The notes under the pieces are model-generated. The model searched no databases. It was not told where the DNA came from and saw only the letters and a list, made by a program, of their open reading frames with translations. A DNA stretch of 64,000 nucleotides from UBA5336 sp964412785 (lineage in GTDB: Bacteria; Pseudomonadota; Alphaproteobacteria; Caulobacterales; Hyphomonadaceae), in contig CAYPQD010000003.1 in assembly GCA_964412785.1 (NCBI GenBank), forward strand, positions 1-64,000, given 5' to 3'. Shown here in pieces: positions 35,106-43,451 of the stretch. Made by a program: the position numbers and the translations under genes. Each line of letters opens with the position of its first letter. The stretch's first letter is position 1.

Positions 35106-37672
35106 GACGCGACGATATTCACGATCCGGCCGGGAACCACAATCACTTTCCTGACGGCCTTGCCCTCAAGCAATGCCACCACGGCCGCGTCAGCCCGTGC
35201 GGCTGCCTCGATCACGTCAGCGCCGGCATCGCGCGGCACGGCAATCTCGCTGCGCCGCTTGCCATTGACCTGCACCGGCAACGTGATCGTGTCATCGACC
35301 ATGAAGGCCGGGTCGCTGCCCGGCCAGGAGGCAGCGGAGACGAACCCCTTCTCGCCGAGCCGCGCCCAGCATTCCTCGGCGAGGTGCGGCATGAACGGGG
35401 TGAGGCAGCGCGCCAGCATCTGGCAGGCCTCCGCGCGCGCACCGAGCGTTGCGGCCCCGCCCTCTGCGCCCCGCCGGATGGCGTTCACCCATTCATAAAG
35501 GGCGGCAATGGCAGTATTGAACCGGAAGTCCTCAATCGCGCGGGCAATGGCGTGGGCGCTGCGATGGCTCATCTGCCGCAGGGCGAACGAGTCCGCGTCA
35601 TCGCCGGGTGGAACGTTGCCGGCCCCGTGCGGCAGGGCATCGACCACGGCCCAGACGCGCTGGGCGAAACGCGCAGCGCCGTCGACACCAGACTGGGTCC
35701 ACTCCACATCGCGTTCCGGCGGACTGTCTGACAGCACAAACAGGCGCGCCACGTCCGCGCCATAGGTGTCGATGATGGCGTCCGGGTCGATGGTGTTGCG
35801 CTTCGACTTCGACATTTTCTCGATCGCACCGACGGTTACCGGCTCACCCGTCTCGGCGTGGCGCGGGATCTCTCCGGACAGGTCAAGTTCGGCGGGCGCA
35901 ACCCACTTCCCATCTGCCGTACGATATGTGGCGTGCGTCACCATGCCCTGCGTGAACAGGCCTGAGAAGGGCTCACCGGTCGAAAGGTCAAGCTCGCCCA
36001 CATCGCGCATCGCCCGGGCGAAGAAGCGGGCATAGAGAAGGTGCAGGACCGCATGTTCGACCCCGCCCACATACTGGTCCACCGGCAACCAGTAAGCCCG
36101 CTCGACAGGGTCGTCCACGCTGGCGAAGCGGGCATAGTACCACGCACTGTCGAAGAAGGTGTCGAGTGTGTCGGTCTCGCGTTCGGCCGGGGCGCCGCAA
36201 GCCGGACAGTCCACCAATTTCCAGCTCGGATGATGAGCGAGCGGATTGCCCGGTCTGTCAAAGCTGACATCCTGCGGCAGGCGCACCGGCAGGTCGGCTT
36301 CCGGGACGGGCACCACGCCGCAGGCCGGGCAGTGGATCACCGGGATCGGGCAGCCCCAATAGCGCTGGCGCGATACGCCCCAGTCGCGCAGGCGGTAGTT
36401 CGTCGTCGCCTCGCCAAGGCCCAGGCCGGCAATCCGGTCGATGGCTGTCGCTTTCGCCTCGTCGATCGCCAGCCCGTCAAGGAAATCGGAATTGTAGAGC
36501 CTGCCGGGACCGGTATAGGCCTCCGCTGCGATCTCGAAGGTCTCCGGGTCCGCCATGGGCGGCAGGACCACCGGGCGCACGGCCTCGTCATACTTGCGCG
36601 CAAAATCGAGGTCGCGCTGGTCATGCGCGGGGCAGGCGAAGATCGCACCCGTGCCATAGCCCATCAGCACGAAGTTCGCGACCCAGACGGGAAGCTCCAG
36701 TCCGTCATCAAACGGATGCCTGACCGTCAGCGTGGTCCTGTAGCCGAGCTTTTCTGCCGTCTCGATTGCCTCTTCGGAGGTGCCGATGCGCGCGCATTCG
36801 GCGCGGAAGGCCGCCAGGTCCGGATCGTCCTCGGCCAGTCTTATCGTCAGCGGATGGTCTGGCGAAAGTGCGATGAAACTTGCTCCGAACAGGGTATCCG
36901 GCCGGGTGGTGAACACCTCGATCCCGTCCTTGCAGCCCTCCGGTGCGTCTCCGACGAAGGGCCAGCGCATCTGCAAGCCCGTCGAGCGGCCGATCCAGTT
37001 CACCTGCATGGTGCGGACCTTGTCCGGCCAGCGCTCAAGGGCTTCGACGCCGGCGATCAGGTCGTCGGCATACTCCGTAATCGCAAGGAACCACTGGGTA
37101 AGCTCGCGCTGCTCGACCGGCGCGCCTGTGCGCCATCCCTTTCCGTCGACCACCTGTTCATTGGCCAGCACCGTCTGATCGACCGGGTCCCAGTTGACCC
37201 TCGCCGATTTTCGGTAGGCGAGGCCGTGCTGAAGGAATTTCAGGAAGAGCGCCTGTTGCGCGCCATAATATTCCGGGTCGCAGGTTGCAAACTCGCGGCT
37301 CCAGTCAAGGGACAGGCCGAGCTTTGCGAACTGAGCCTTCATGGCGGCGATGTTTGAGTAGGTCCATTCGCCCGGATGCACGCCGCGCTCAATGGCGGCA
37401 TTCTCTGCTGGCAGGCCAAAGGCGTCCCAACCCATCGGATGCAGGACATTATATCCCCTGGCCCTCTTGTAGCGCGCCACCACGTCTCCCATCGCGTAAT
37501 TGCGCACATGGCCCACATGCAGTCGGCCGGACGGGTAGGGAAACATCTCCAGCACATAGGCCTTCGGGGCGTCCCCCGCCTCCGCTGGCGATCGCGCCTC
37601 GAACAGCCTGGCCTCTGCCCAGGCGTCACGCCATTTCGGTTCCGCCGCCTGCGGATCGTAACGATCGGCCAA
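35102..37672 (-). CDS. leuS: Leucyl-tRNA synthetase
   Basis: Class I synthetase of 856 aa charging tRNA-Leu. The HIGH-type motif is PYPSGRLHVGHVRNY, the editing domain lies in the middle, two zinc-type CPAC pairs are present (CPACGVVP and CPACGAPAE), and KMSKSKRN is at about residue 620. Length is normal. No frameshift was seen. Confidence 0.97.
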   Translation of the reverse strand: MADRYDPQAAEPKWRDAWAEARLFEARSPAEAGDAPKAYVLEMFPYPSGRLHVGHVRNYAMGDVVARYKRARGYNVLHPMGWDAFGLPAENAAIERGVHPGEWTYSNIAAMKAQFAKLGLSLDWSREFATCDPEYYGAQQALFLKFLQHGLAYRKSARVNWDPVDQTVLANEQVVDGKGWRTGAPVEQRELTQWFLAITEYADDLIAGVEALERWPDKVRTMQVNWIGRSTGLQMRWPFVGDAPEGCKDGIEVFTTRPDTLFGASFIALSPDHPLTIRLAEDDPDLAAFRAECARIGTSEEAIETAEKLGYRTTLTVRHPFDDGLELPVWVANFVLMGYGTGAIFACPAHDQRDLDFARKYDEAVRPVVLPPMADPETFEIAAEAYTGPGRLYNSDFLDGLAIDEAKATAIDRIAGLGLGEATTNYRLRDWGVSRQRYWGCPIPVIHCPACGVVPVPEADLPVRLPQDVSFDRPGNPLAHHPSWKLVDCPACGAPAERETDTLDTFFDSAWYYARFASVDDPVERAYWLPVDQYVGGVEHAVLHLLYARFFARAMRDVGELDLSTGEPFSGLFTQGMVTHATYRTADGKWVAPAELDLSGEIPRHAETGEPVTVGAIEKMSKSKRNTIDPDAIIDTYGADVARLFVLSDSPPERDVEWTQSGVDGAARFAQRVWAVVDALPHGAGNVPPGDDADSFALRQMSHRSAHAIARAIEDFRFNTAIAALYEWVNAIRRGAEGGAATLGARAEACQMLARCLTPFMPHLAEECWARLGEKGFVSAASWPGSDPAFMVDDTITLPVQVNGKRRSEIAVPRDAGADVIEAAARADAAVVALLEGKAVRKVIVVPGRIVNIVAS

Positions 37673-37697
37673 GTCCGGCCTCCTTCGGCACGCCGCG

Positions 37698-38123
37698 TCA
37701 GCCCAGCTGGGCGGCCTTCAGGCTGCGTGCCCGGTCAAGAATACGGTTTTCCAGCTGGATGCCGGTCGCCGGATCGACCGTAGCGTCGATCCACTCGCCA
37801 TTGTCGCGAACCTGCCGGAACACGGCGACCTTGACACCATCGGCGCGCAGGCGTGTGTCGAGGATGTAGACGGTCGCCTTGATGCGCTCGTCTTCCGCGC
37901 CGGGAAACGACTTCCAGTCATAAATGATCAGCCCGCCCACAGGGTCGGCGCTCAGCACCGGCAGGTCTTCGAGCGCATCAAGCGACGCGCGCCAGAGAAA
38001 CGGGTTCACGCCGCCTGAGACCTCGGCCACAACCTCGCGCCCTGCATCATTGCCGCCGCCGAGCTGGCAGGCCGTCAGGCTGAATGCGGCCACACACACC
38101 GCCGAAACGCACCGGATCACCAT
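37698..38123 (-). CDS. DUF3576 lipoprotein
   Basis: Lipoprotein of 141 aa of the DUF3576 family, usually found next to leuS in alphaproteobacteria; function unknown. The signal peptide ends SLTAC (Cys19). The domain includes NPFLWRASLDALEDLP, SADPVGGLIIYDWKSF and ILDTRLRADGVKV. The ATG at 38123 follows AGAGGTG and is preferred to one at 38150. It probably heads the leuS operon. Confidence 0.85.
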   Translation of the reverse strand: MVIRCVSAVCVAAFSLTACQLGGGNDAGREVVAEVSGGVNPFLWRASLDALEDLPVLSADPVGGLIIYDWKSFPGAEDERIKATVYILDTRLRADGVKVAVFRQVRDNGEWIDATVDPATGIQLENRILDRARSLKAAQLG

Positions 38124-38246
38124 GACACCTCTTTTCCGCCTGGAAGCCATTCGTTACCAGTCGCGACGTATAACAAGGCGCATCGGAGGCTGCCAGTGCC
38201 CGGATGCGTCAGGGCAGCGCTTCGTCGCTTTCAGCAAGGAGCCAAC

Positions 38247-39455
38247 ATGCACTGGATCGGATGTGCAGGTCTAAGCCTCGGGGCGGCGTTGGTCTCAGGC
38301 CTTCCCGCAGGGGCCCAGTCCGATGACGGCTTCAGCCTGTGGGAGCAGGACGTCTCGGCGCGGGCGACGCTGGTTCTGGCTCCTGATGCGGACGACGAAA
38401 TCGCCCTGCCGGCTGACCACGCGCTTTACGATCTCCGCCTGTCCGGCAAGGTCGAGCGAATCCTCGAAAACGGCGCCAGTGTCGGCGTGCGGGCCGCTTG
38501 GCGGCTGCAGAAGGATAACCGCGCACGGTCAGGGTTTTCCGGCGTGCTGGGGATGGCTGCTCCGTCCGGCGGTCCGGCGCTGCAGGGGGCGTTCTCCGGC
38601 CTGTCTGCCGGGGGTCCGGGCGAGGACATCGGCCCGCGCGGCCAGCTTGAGACGCTGTTTGCCTATATCGAGGGCGGGTATGGCGAGCTGTCCTTCGGCC
38701 GTGACACCGGCGTTGCCGCGCGTTTTCACGAGGGCGCACCTGATGTGTTCGAGGCGGCGGCGGCGGTCGATCCGGCGCTCGATCCGCGCGGGCTCGCGCT
38801 GGTGCGCACCCGTCACGACCTGACGGGCCCGGCGGAAAAGCTCAGCTATGTCACGCCGCGCTATCTTGGCGTGCGGGCCGGGCTAAGCGTCACGCCGGAT
38901 GGCGATATCCGAGGCCTTGATCGGGACCCGGCCCGCGCCCTGCCGGGCACACTCAGCCCGCGCATCGAGAATGCCGTCGAGCTTGGCCTGGACGCCTCTC
39001 GCCGACTGAGGGGAAGCGGCCTGAGGCTGAGCGCGGGCCTCGGCTGGTCGCGCGGCGACGTGACAGCGGCCGCTCCGGTCAGTCCCTATGACACGATCGA
39101 GACCTGGTCGCTTGGCGCGCGGGCGCAGCAGGGAGGCTGGACAGTGGGTGGCGCCTGGCTCGACAGCGATAACGGCCTTTCCGGCGCGCGCTATACCGCC
39201 TGGAGTGCCGGGGCGATGACGGAGGTCGCCGACTGGGCGCTGTCACTCACCCTTGGAGGGGCGGAGGACGGCGCCAGCGGAGTCGATGGCGAGACGCTGA
39301 GCCTCGGCATTGGCCGCGATGTCGGTGAGCGTGTTCGGATCGCCGCCGGTTACCAGCGCCAGGATGTCTCGCCCGCCCTGCCCTTGCGTGCCGCTCCGGC
39401 ACAGCGCATGTCCCGCCGCGACGGCATTGTGATCGAAATCACACTCGGCCGCTGA
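38247..39455 (+). CDS. Outer-membrane porin (Gram-negative porin type)
   Basis: Predicted 402-aa beta-barrel with signal peptide (LSLGAALVSGLPAGAQ) and many alternating strands. The ETLFAYIEGGYGELSFGRDTG block is typical of OmpC-like porins of alphaproteobacteria, and the final strand ends in Arg (IVIEITLGR). The ATG at 38247 has AAGGAG upstream. Pore selectivity cannot be told. Confidence 0.82.
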   Translation: MHWIGCAGLSLGAALVSGLPAGAQSDDGFSLWEQDVSARATLVLAPDADDEIALPADHALYDLRLSGKVERILENGASVGVRAAWRLQKDNRARSGFSGVLGMAAPSGGPALQGAFSGLSAGGPGEDIGPRGQLETLFAYIEGGYGELSFGRDTGVAARFHEGAPDVFEAAAAVDPALDPRGLALVRTRHDLTGPAEKLSYVTPRYLGVRAGLSVTPDGDIRGLDRDPARALPGTLSPRIENAVELGLDASRRLRGSGLRLSAGLGWSRGDVTAAAPVSPYDTIETWSLGARAQQGGWTVGGAWLDSDNGLSGARYTAWSAGAMTEVADWALSLTLGGAEDGASGVDGETLSLGIGRDVGERVRIAAGYQRQDVSPALPLRAAPAQRMSRRDGIVIEITLGR

Positions 39456-39475
39456 AACTGTGGCGTAACAGAATG

Positions 39476-39490
39476 GTAACGTTTGTTTAA
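39476..39490. promoter_or_regulatory. CtrA-box-like motif upstream of the NtrZ-like gene
   Basis: GTAA (39476-39479), 7 nt, TTAA (39487-39490): one mismatch from TTAA-N7-TTAA. It lies 20-34 bp upstream of the NtrZ-like start, where a promoter is expected. Confidence 0.3.
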
Positions 39491-39509
39491 ACGACGGCGT
39501 CCAATATGT

Positions 39510-39989
39510 ATGAGTACCGAAATGGTGGGCATGATGCGACGGGCACTCTTGACGGCGATGTTGACGGGCGGAATGGTGGCGACAACGGCCACCGCGCAAT
39601 CCGGCATGTCTTCGAGGGTCGTTGAGGTCGAGCCGCCGGCGCCATCGGAAACGCCCGTTGCCGAGCCCGATTGGTACCGCCAGTTCACCCTGAAATCTGA
39701 CGCCGATCTCAGCCGCGATGCCGGGCTGCAGCTGGCTCCGGAAAAGGGTCTGTCCCTGGATTTCTCGAATGTGCGTGGCTGGCAGTTCCGTGTCGACCTG
39801 CGCACCCGTGACAACCAGTCTCCGCTGCCGCGCGAGGAAATGTCGGCTGGGGCAACCTTCCGTATCACGCCGCGTCTTTCGATCGGCGGCGACCTCAGCG
39901 TTGGTGCCCATGAGCTGGACGATGCCTCACAATGGGATGACCAGCAGCTCGAAGCGGGCATCCGCCTGCGTTCCGCTTTCAAGTTCTAG
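39510..39989 (+). CDS. NtrZ-like periplasmic protein
   Basis: Protein of 159 aa with a signal peptide (MRRALLTAMLTGGMVATTATAQ) and a compact C-terminal domain ending in WDDQQLEAGIRLRSAFKF. This end resembles NtrZ, a periplasmic regulator of the NtrYX system in Caulobacter, but I recall that family only broadly. Start choice is uncertain: 39510, 39531 and 39534 are all in frame. Its TAG stop shares the palindrome CTAG with the stop of the convergent ThiE-like gene. Confidence 0.55.
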   Translation: MSTEMVGMMRRALLTAMLTGGMVATTATAQSGMSSRVVEVEPPAPSETPVAEPDWYRQFTLKSDADLSRDAGLQLAPEKGLSLDFSNVRGWQFRVDLRTRDNQSPLPREEMSAGATFRITPRLSIGGDLSVGAHELDDASQWDDQQLEAGIRLRSAFKF

Positions 39990-40609
39990 TTTCCGAACGC
40001 GGCAACCAGGCCACCGATCGCCGCAAGTCCCGACGCTGCCGCAACCCGTGCGGCGTTCTCCCCCGTAAGGCCGCCCAGCGCATAGACCGGGACGGGCGAG
40101 CACCTGGCAATCTGCCTTAGCCGGACTGCCCCAATGGACGCACTGGCCGAAGGGCTGTCTGAACGAAACACGGTCGAGAAAAGGACGGCATCGACGCCCC
40201 TCGACGCGGCATGGGCGATGGCGACGCGCTCATGCGCACTCGCAGTGATGAGCGGGAAGGCCAGATCGCGGCCGCGCAGTCCGGTCACGAAGCGCTCAGG
40301 CCAGTGGATGCCATCGGCCCCAACGGCGCAGGCAAGGGCCGGATCCGCAGCGATCATCAGGACCTGCTGCTTCTTGTGGGTCATTTCGCGCAGTCGGGCT
40401 GCGGTCACGGCTCGGCAGTCGGCGCCAAAATGGCGGTAGACCACGCCCCAGCCGGCCGGAAGCCGGGCGACAATCGCCACCGGGTCGGGAGTGCGCTCCG
40501 GGTCAGTGAGGAACAGCACGGGCGGCAGGCCCGGCCCGAGCGTACGCGTCGCCCGGCGCGCGGCGCTTCGAAACTTGCGCCGGGCCGCCGCGCCGCCATG
40601 TTCGGCCAT
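39986..40609 (-). CDS. Thiamine-phosphate-synthase-like protein (ThiE/TenI type)
   Basis: TIM-barrel protein of 207 aa. LPPVLFLTDPERTPDPVAIV, GADGIHWPE and PVYALGGLTGENAARVAAAS follow the ThiE/TenI pattern. Several residues of classical ThiE look changed, and no other thi gene is nearby, so a role other than thiamine synthesis is possible. Its ATG at 40609 lies 3 bp from the start of divergent yggS. Confidence 0.75.
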   Translation of the reverse strand: MAEHGGAAARRKFRSAARRATRTLGPGLPPVLFLTDPERTPDPVAIVARLPAGWGVVYRHFGADCRAVTAARLREMTHKKQQVLMIAADPALACAVGADGIHWPERFVTGLRGRDLAFPLITASAHERVAIAHAASRGVDAVLFSTVFRSDSPSASASIGAVRLRQIARCSPVPVYALGGLTGENAARVAAASGLAAIGGLVAAFGN

Positions 40610-40612
40610 GTG

Positions 40613-41278
40613 ATGTCCTCCAAGCCCGAACCAGACCTCGCGGCGCGCCGCGTTGCCATCCTCGCCCAACTGGAGGCGCTCTCCAATGGGCGCTGCCAGC
40701 TTGTCGCGGCCTCCAAGCGACAGCCGGACGCACGCATCGATGCCGTGCTCGCAGCCGGCCAGCGCGTGTTCGGTGAGAATCGCGTTCAGGAGGCGGCCGC
40801 CCGGTGGGCGCCGCGCCGCGGGCTCTGGCCGGACCTGCAATTGCGCCTGATCGGGCCGCTGCAGACAAACAAGGCGGAGGACGCGGTCCGCCTGTTCGAC
40901 GTCATCGAGACGCTGGACAGGCCGCGCCTCGCCGCGGCGCTCGGCCGGGCGATGGCGAAGACCGGGCGCAGGCCGTCTGTGCTGATCCAGGTCAACACCG
41001 GCGAGGAGCCCCAGAAATCGGGCGTGGCACCCCGCGACCTCGACGCCCTTTATCGCTCGGCGATCGAAGAGCACGGTCTTTCCGTTACGGGACTGATGTG
41101 CATCCCGCCAGCGGCCGAGCCTGCCGGTCCGCATTTCGCCCTCTTGGCCAAGTTGGCGGACCGCTACGGTCTTGCCCAGCGCTCCATGGGAATGAGCGGC
41201 GACTACGGTCTCGCGGCCCGCCTTGGCGCAACCCATGTCCGGATTGGTACGGCCCTGTTCGGGGAGCGGAACAACTAA
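40613..41278 (+). CDS. yggS: PLP-homeostasis protein (YggS/PROSC family)
   Basis: Pyridoxal-phosphate-binding protein of 221 aa. The PLP lysine is in LVAASKRQP, and FGENRVQEAAARW, RLIGPLQTNKAEDA, VNTGEEPQKSGV and MGMSGDYGLAARLGATHVRIGTALFG are all standard. The ATG at 40613 is preferred; 40598 is an in-frame alternative overlapping the divergent gene. Its stop begins repeat copy 2. Confidence 0.93.
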   Translation: MSSKPEPDLAARRVAILAQLEALSNGRCQLVAASKRQPDARIDAVLAAGQRVFGENRVQEAAARWAPRRGLWPDLQLRLIGPLQTNKAEDAVRLFDVIETLDRPRLAAALGRAMAKTGRRPSVLIQVNTGEEPQKSGVAPRDLDALYRSAIEEHGLSVTGLMCIPPAAEPAGPHFALLAKLADRYGLAQRSMGMSGDYGLAARLGATHVRIGTALFGERNN

Positions 41279-41492
41279 TACCAAGCTGCATGGATCGGAA
41301 CCGATCCCTTGCAGTGCAGGGCAAGCGCGACTGCGCGTCGGCGCCCCATGCGCCGGGGCCGCGGATGCGTCTTCATCCGCGCAGATTGGTATAAAGGAAC
41401 GGTCTTTCGTTTCACTCCGGACCGGTGCTTTAGATCCTTGTTTTTGCGTAAGTATCCGTTCGCAAACGATGCGATTTTCTCTAAACTCGCTG
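41276..41492. repeat. Palindromic intergenic repeat, copy 2
   Basis: Fills the whole gap between convergent yggS and the PagL-like gene. The left module is bounded by TACCAA (41279-41284) and TTGGTA (41386-41391). It contains GGATCGG-AA-CCGATCC (41292-41307) and a GCGGATG/CATCCGC hairpin (41361-41380). The right module starts at 41393 and has the 36-nt block shared with copy 1 (41435-41470). Module order is reversed relative to copy 1. Confidence 0.82.
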
Positions 41493-42077
41493 TTAGGCGC
41501 CGAAACGCCAGAACACCCGGATCCCCGCATTGTCGAGGCCCTGATTGCGGCCACTGCCGAGGATCTGGCCATGCGAGAGGTGTTCGTAGATGAACTGGAC
41601 GCCCCAGGACTCGCCGATGTCGCGGTTCACCGACAGGCTGGTGCGGAACAGCACTTCAGAGCCAAGGAGCACGTTCTCCTCGGAGAATTCCGCCGATTCA
41701 GGGGTCGAATTCGGGAAGGGATTGTCGGTTTCGCCATCATGCACGATGATACCGAGGCCCGGTTCGAGCGACCAACCCTCTGCAAAGTCCCAATTCCAGT
41801 TCAGTCCGCCCCCGCCATAACTCGTCGCTCCGGCGACGTTCACCGATGCCATCAGGTAGGGCCGCGGCGCGCCGACGGGCTGCAGGAAACCCGGGCTGGC
41901 AAACACCACCTCGCCCTCGACATTCGGCCCGTCCTCCTTGTTGGCATTCTTGCAGTTGGTGACACAGATATTGTGGGCAAGCACGCCAAGGCGCGCCTCG
42001 TCCACGACCTGGGCCTGCGCCGTGCCTGCAGTCGAGCCGATCCCGCCAAGGGCGGCGATGAGTGCCAGTCGCTTCAT
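41493..42077 (-). CDS. PagL-like lipid A deacylase / acyloxyacyl hydrolase family
   Basis: Predicted outer-membrane barrel of 194 aa with signal peptide (LIAALGGIGSTAGTAQA). The C-terminal FIYEHLSHGQILG contains the His-Ser pair that forms the PagL active site, followed by GRNQGLDNAGIRVFWRF, a typical final strand. Members remove the 3-O acyl chain of lipid A. The insert CVTNCKNANKEDG near the N-terminus carries two Cys that could form a disulfide. Confidence 0.75.
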   Translation of the reverse strand: MKRLALIAALGGIGSTAGTAQAQVVDEARLGVLAHNICVTNCKNANKEDGPNVEGEVVFASPGFLQPVGAPRPYLMASVNVAGATSYGGGGLNWNWDFAEGWSLEPGLGIIVHDGETDNPFPNSTPESAEFSEENVLLGSEVLFRTSLSVNRDIGESWGVQFIYEHLSHGQILGSGRNQGLDNAGIRVFWRFGA

Positions 42078-42264
42078 GGTGGTGTTCCTGATACTTTCCC
42101 TCGACTGCGGGGCGTGACCCGCGCTCAATGCCTTCACACAACCGGGCGCCCATCATTCGTCAAGTGAAATCCGGCGGGCAGGCAATGGTGGCTTGACTGC
42201 CGTTGCGTCCTGGCCGCTGTGTTGGACGCACACGATACCAGGGCAAATAATGGGAGGGCTGGCC

Positions 42265-43149
42265 ATGGCAGAACTGAACAACAAGGTGGCGCTTGTCACC
42301 GGCGCAGCGAGCGGTATCGGGCTGGCGAGCGTCGAGACCTTTGTGGAGAAGGGCGCGCGTGTTGTTGCCGCCGACATCCAGGACGCGAAGGGCGGCGCGC
42401 TCGAGACGCGCTTCGGCGCGGATACGGTGCGATATGTCCACTGCGACGTGACTTCGGCCGATGATCTCGGGGCGGCGCTGCAAACCGCTGACGATGCCTT
42501 CGGCGGGCTCGACATCCTGTTCAACAACGCCGGTCATGGCGGCACGCCCTCGACGATCGAGGCGTTCGACCCGGACGGCTTCGACCAGACGGTCGCCCTG
42601 CTTCTGAAATCGGTGTTCATGGCGACCCACCTCGCCCTGCCGCACTTCAGGGCCCGCGGCGGCGGCTCCGTCATCAACACCTCCTCCATCTCGGCCATCT
42701 CGGCCGGCTATGCGCCGATCGTCTATTCGGTGTGCAAGAAGGGTGTTGCCCATTTCAGCAAGCTCGCCGCGGCTGAGCTCGCCAGGCACAAGGTTCGCGT
42801 GAACGCCATCCTGCCCGGTTTCATCGCCACTTCGATCTTCGGCAGTTCCCTGGGCCTGCCGCGCGAACAGGCCGACCAGATGGCCGAGCTGATTGCGCAG
42901 AATGCCGGGTCAATGCAGCCTGCGGGTCGCGTCGGTACCGGCCGCGATATCGCCGAAATGGCCGCCTTCCTCGCGTCCGATGCGGCGGAGTTCATCACCG
43001 GCGGCGAGTTTCTTGTCGATGGCGGCATGACGGTCGGTCCAGCCCATGCCTGGCGCGAGGGCGAGGCCGGCCCGGTCCTGGAAGCGCTCGGCCTGACCGC
43101 GGAACAGGCCGAACAGATGGCCGCCGCCATGCGCGCCGGCACCGATTGA
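42265..43149 (+). CDS. Short-chain dehydrogenase/reductase
   Basis: Classical SDR of 294 aa. NAD(P) motif LVTGAASGIGLASV, NNAG motif, catalytic Ser in INTSSISAIS and the Tyr-Lys pair in YSVCKKGVAH (YxxxK). Asp following VVAADI suggests NAD preference. The C-terminal extension after residue 260 is longer than usual. Substrate unknown. GGGAGGG precedes the ATG. Confidence 0.9.
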   Translation: MAELNNKVALVTGAASGIGLASVETFVEKGARVVAADIQDAKGGALETRFGADTVRYVHCDVTSADDLGAALQTADDAFGGLDILFNNAGHGGTPSTIEAFDPDGFDQTVALLLKSVFMATHLALPHFRARGGGSVINTSSISAISAGYAPIVYSVCKKGVAHFSKLAAAELARHKVRVNAILPGFIATSIFGSSLGLPREQADQMAELIAQNAGSMQPAGRVGTGRDIAEMAAFLASDAAEFITGGEFLVDGGMTVGPAHAWREGEAGPVLEALGLTAEQAEQMAAAMRAGTD

Positions 43150-43157
43150 CGCGTGCC

Positions 43158-43451
43158 CTACTCCACCACGGTGAGGCCGGGGATGGCCTCGACGGCCCGC
43201 AGCAGGGCCTCCAGGCTTGTGCCTTCGGCCACCTTGCGGTCTCGGTCATCATGGAGCACGTAGGCGCCCGCGCGCTTGCGCAGGGGAAATCGGCGCCAAT
43301 GGGCCCTTGTCCGGAAGATCGCAATCTCCGTCGGCGGCAAGCCGACATAAGACCAGCCCGTCCAGACATGGCCTTCGGGCTGCGCCCGCCAGAGCGTATC
43401 CAGTGCCTCGATCTCGGCGTGCGAGAAGGCATCATCCGGGAAGGCGTCCAT
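43158..43451 (-). CDS. Hypothetical protein, 97 aa
   Basis: Soluble protein with no family I recognise. It is rich in aromatic and charged residues (GHVWTGWSYVGLPPTEIAIF, then HWRRFPLRKRAGAYVLHDD). It converges on the SDR gene with 8 nt between stops. Its ATG at 43451 shares the CATG at 43449-43452 with the start of the divergent EamA gene. Coding-like composition supports it as real. Confidence 0.6.
   Translation of the reverse strand: MDAFPDDAFSHAEIEALDTLWRAQPEGHVWTGWSYVGLPPTEIAIFRTRAHWRRFPLRKRAGAYVLHDDRDRKVAEGTSLEALLRAVEAIPGLTVVE

Noticed and set aside
39986..41572. A 528-aa minus-strand frame covering yggS and repeat copy 2
   Set aside because: Only the last 207 residues look like a protein (ThiE type); the rest is antisense to yggS and the repeat.
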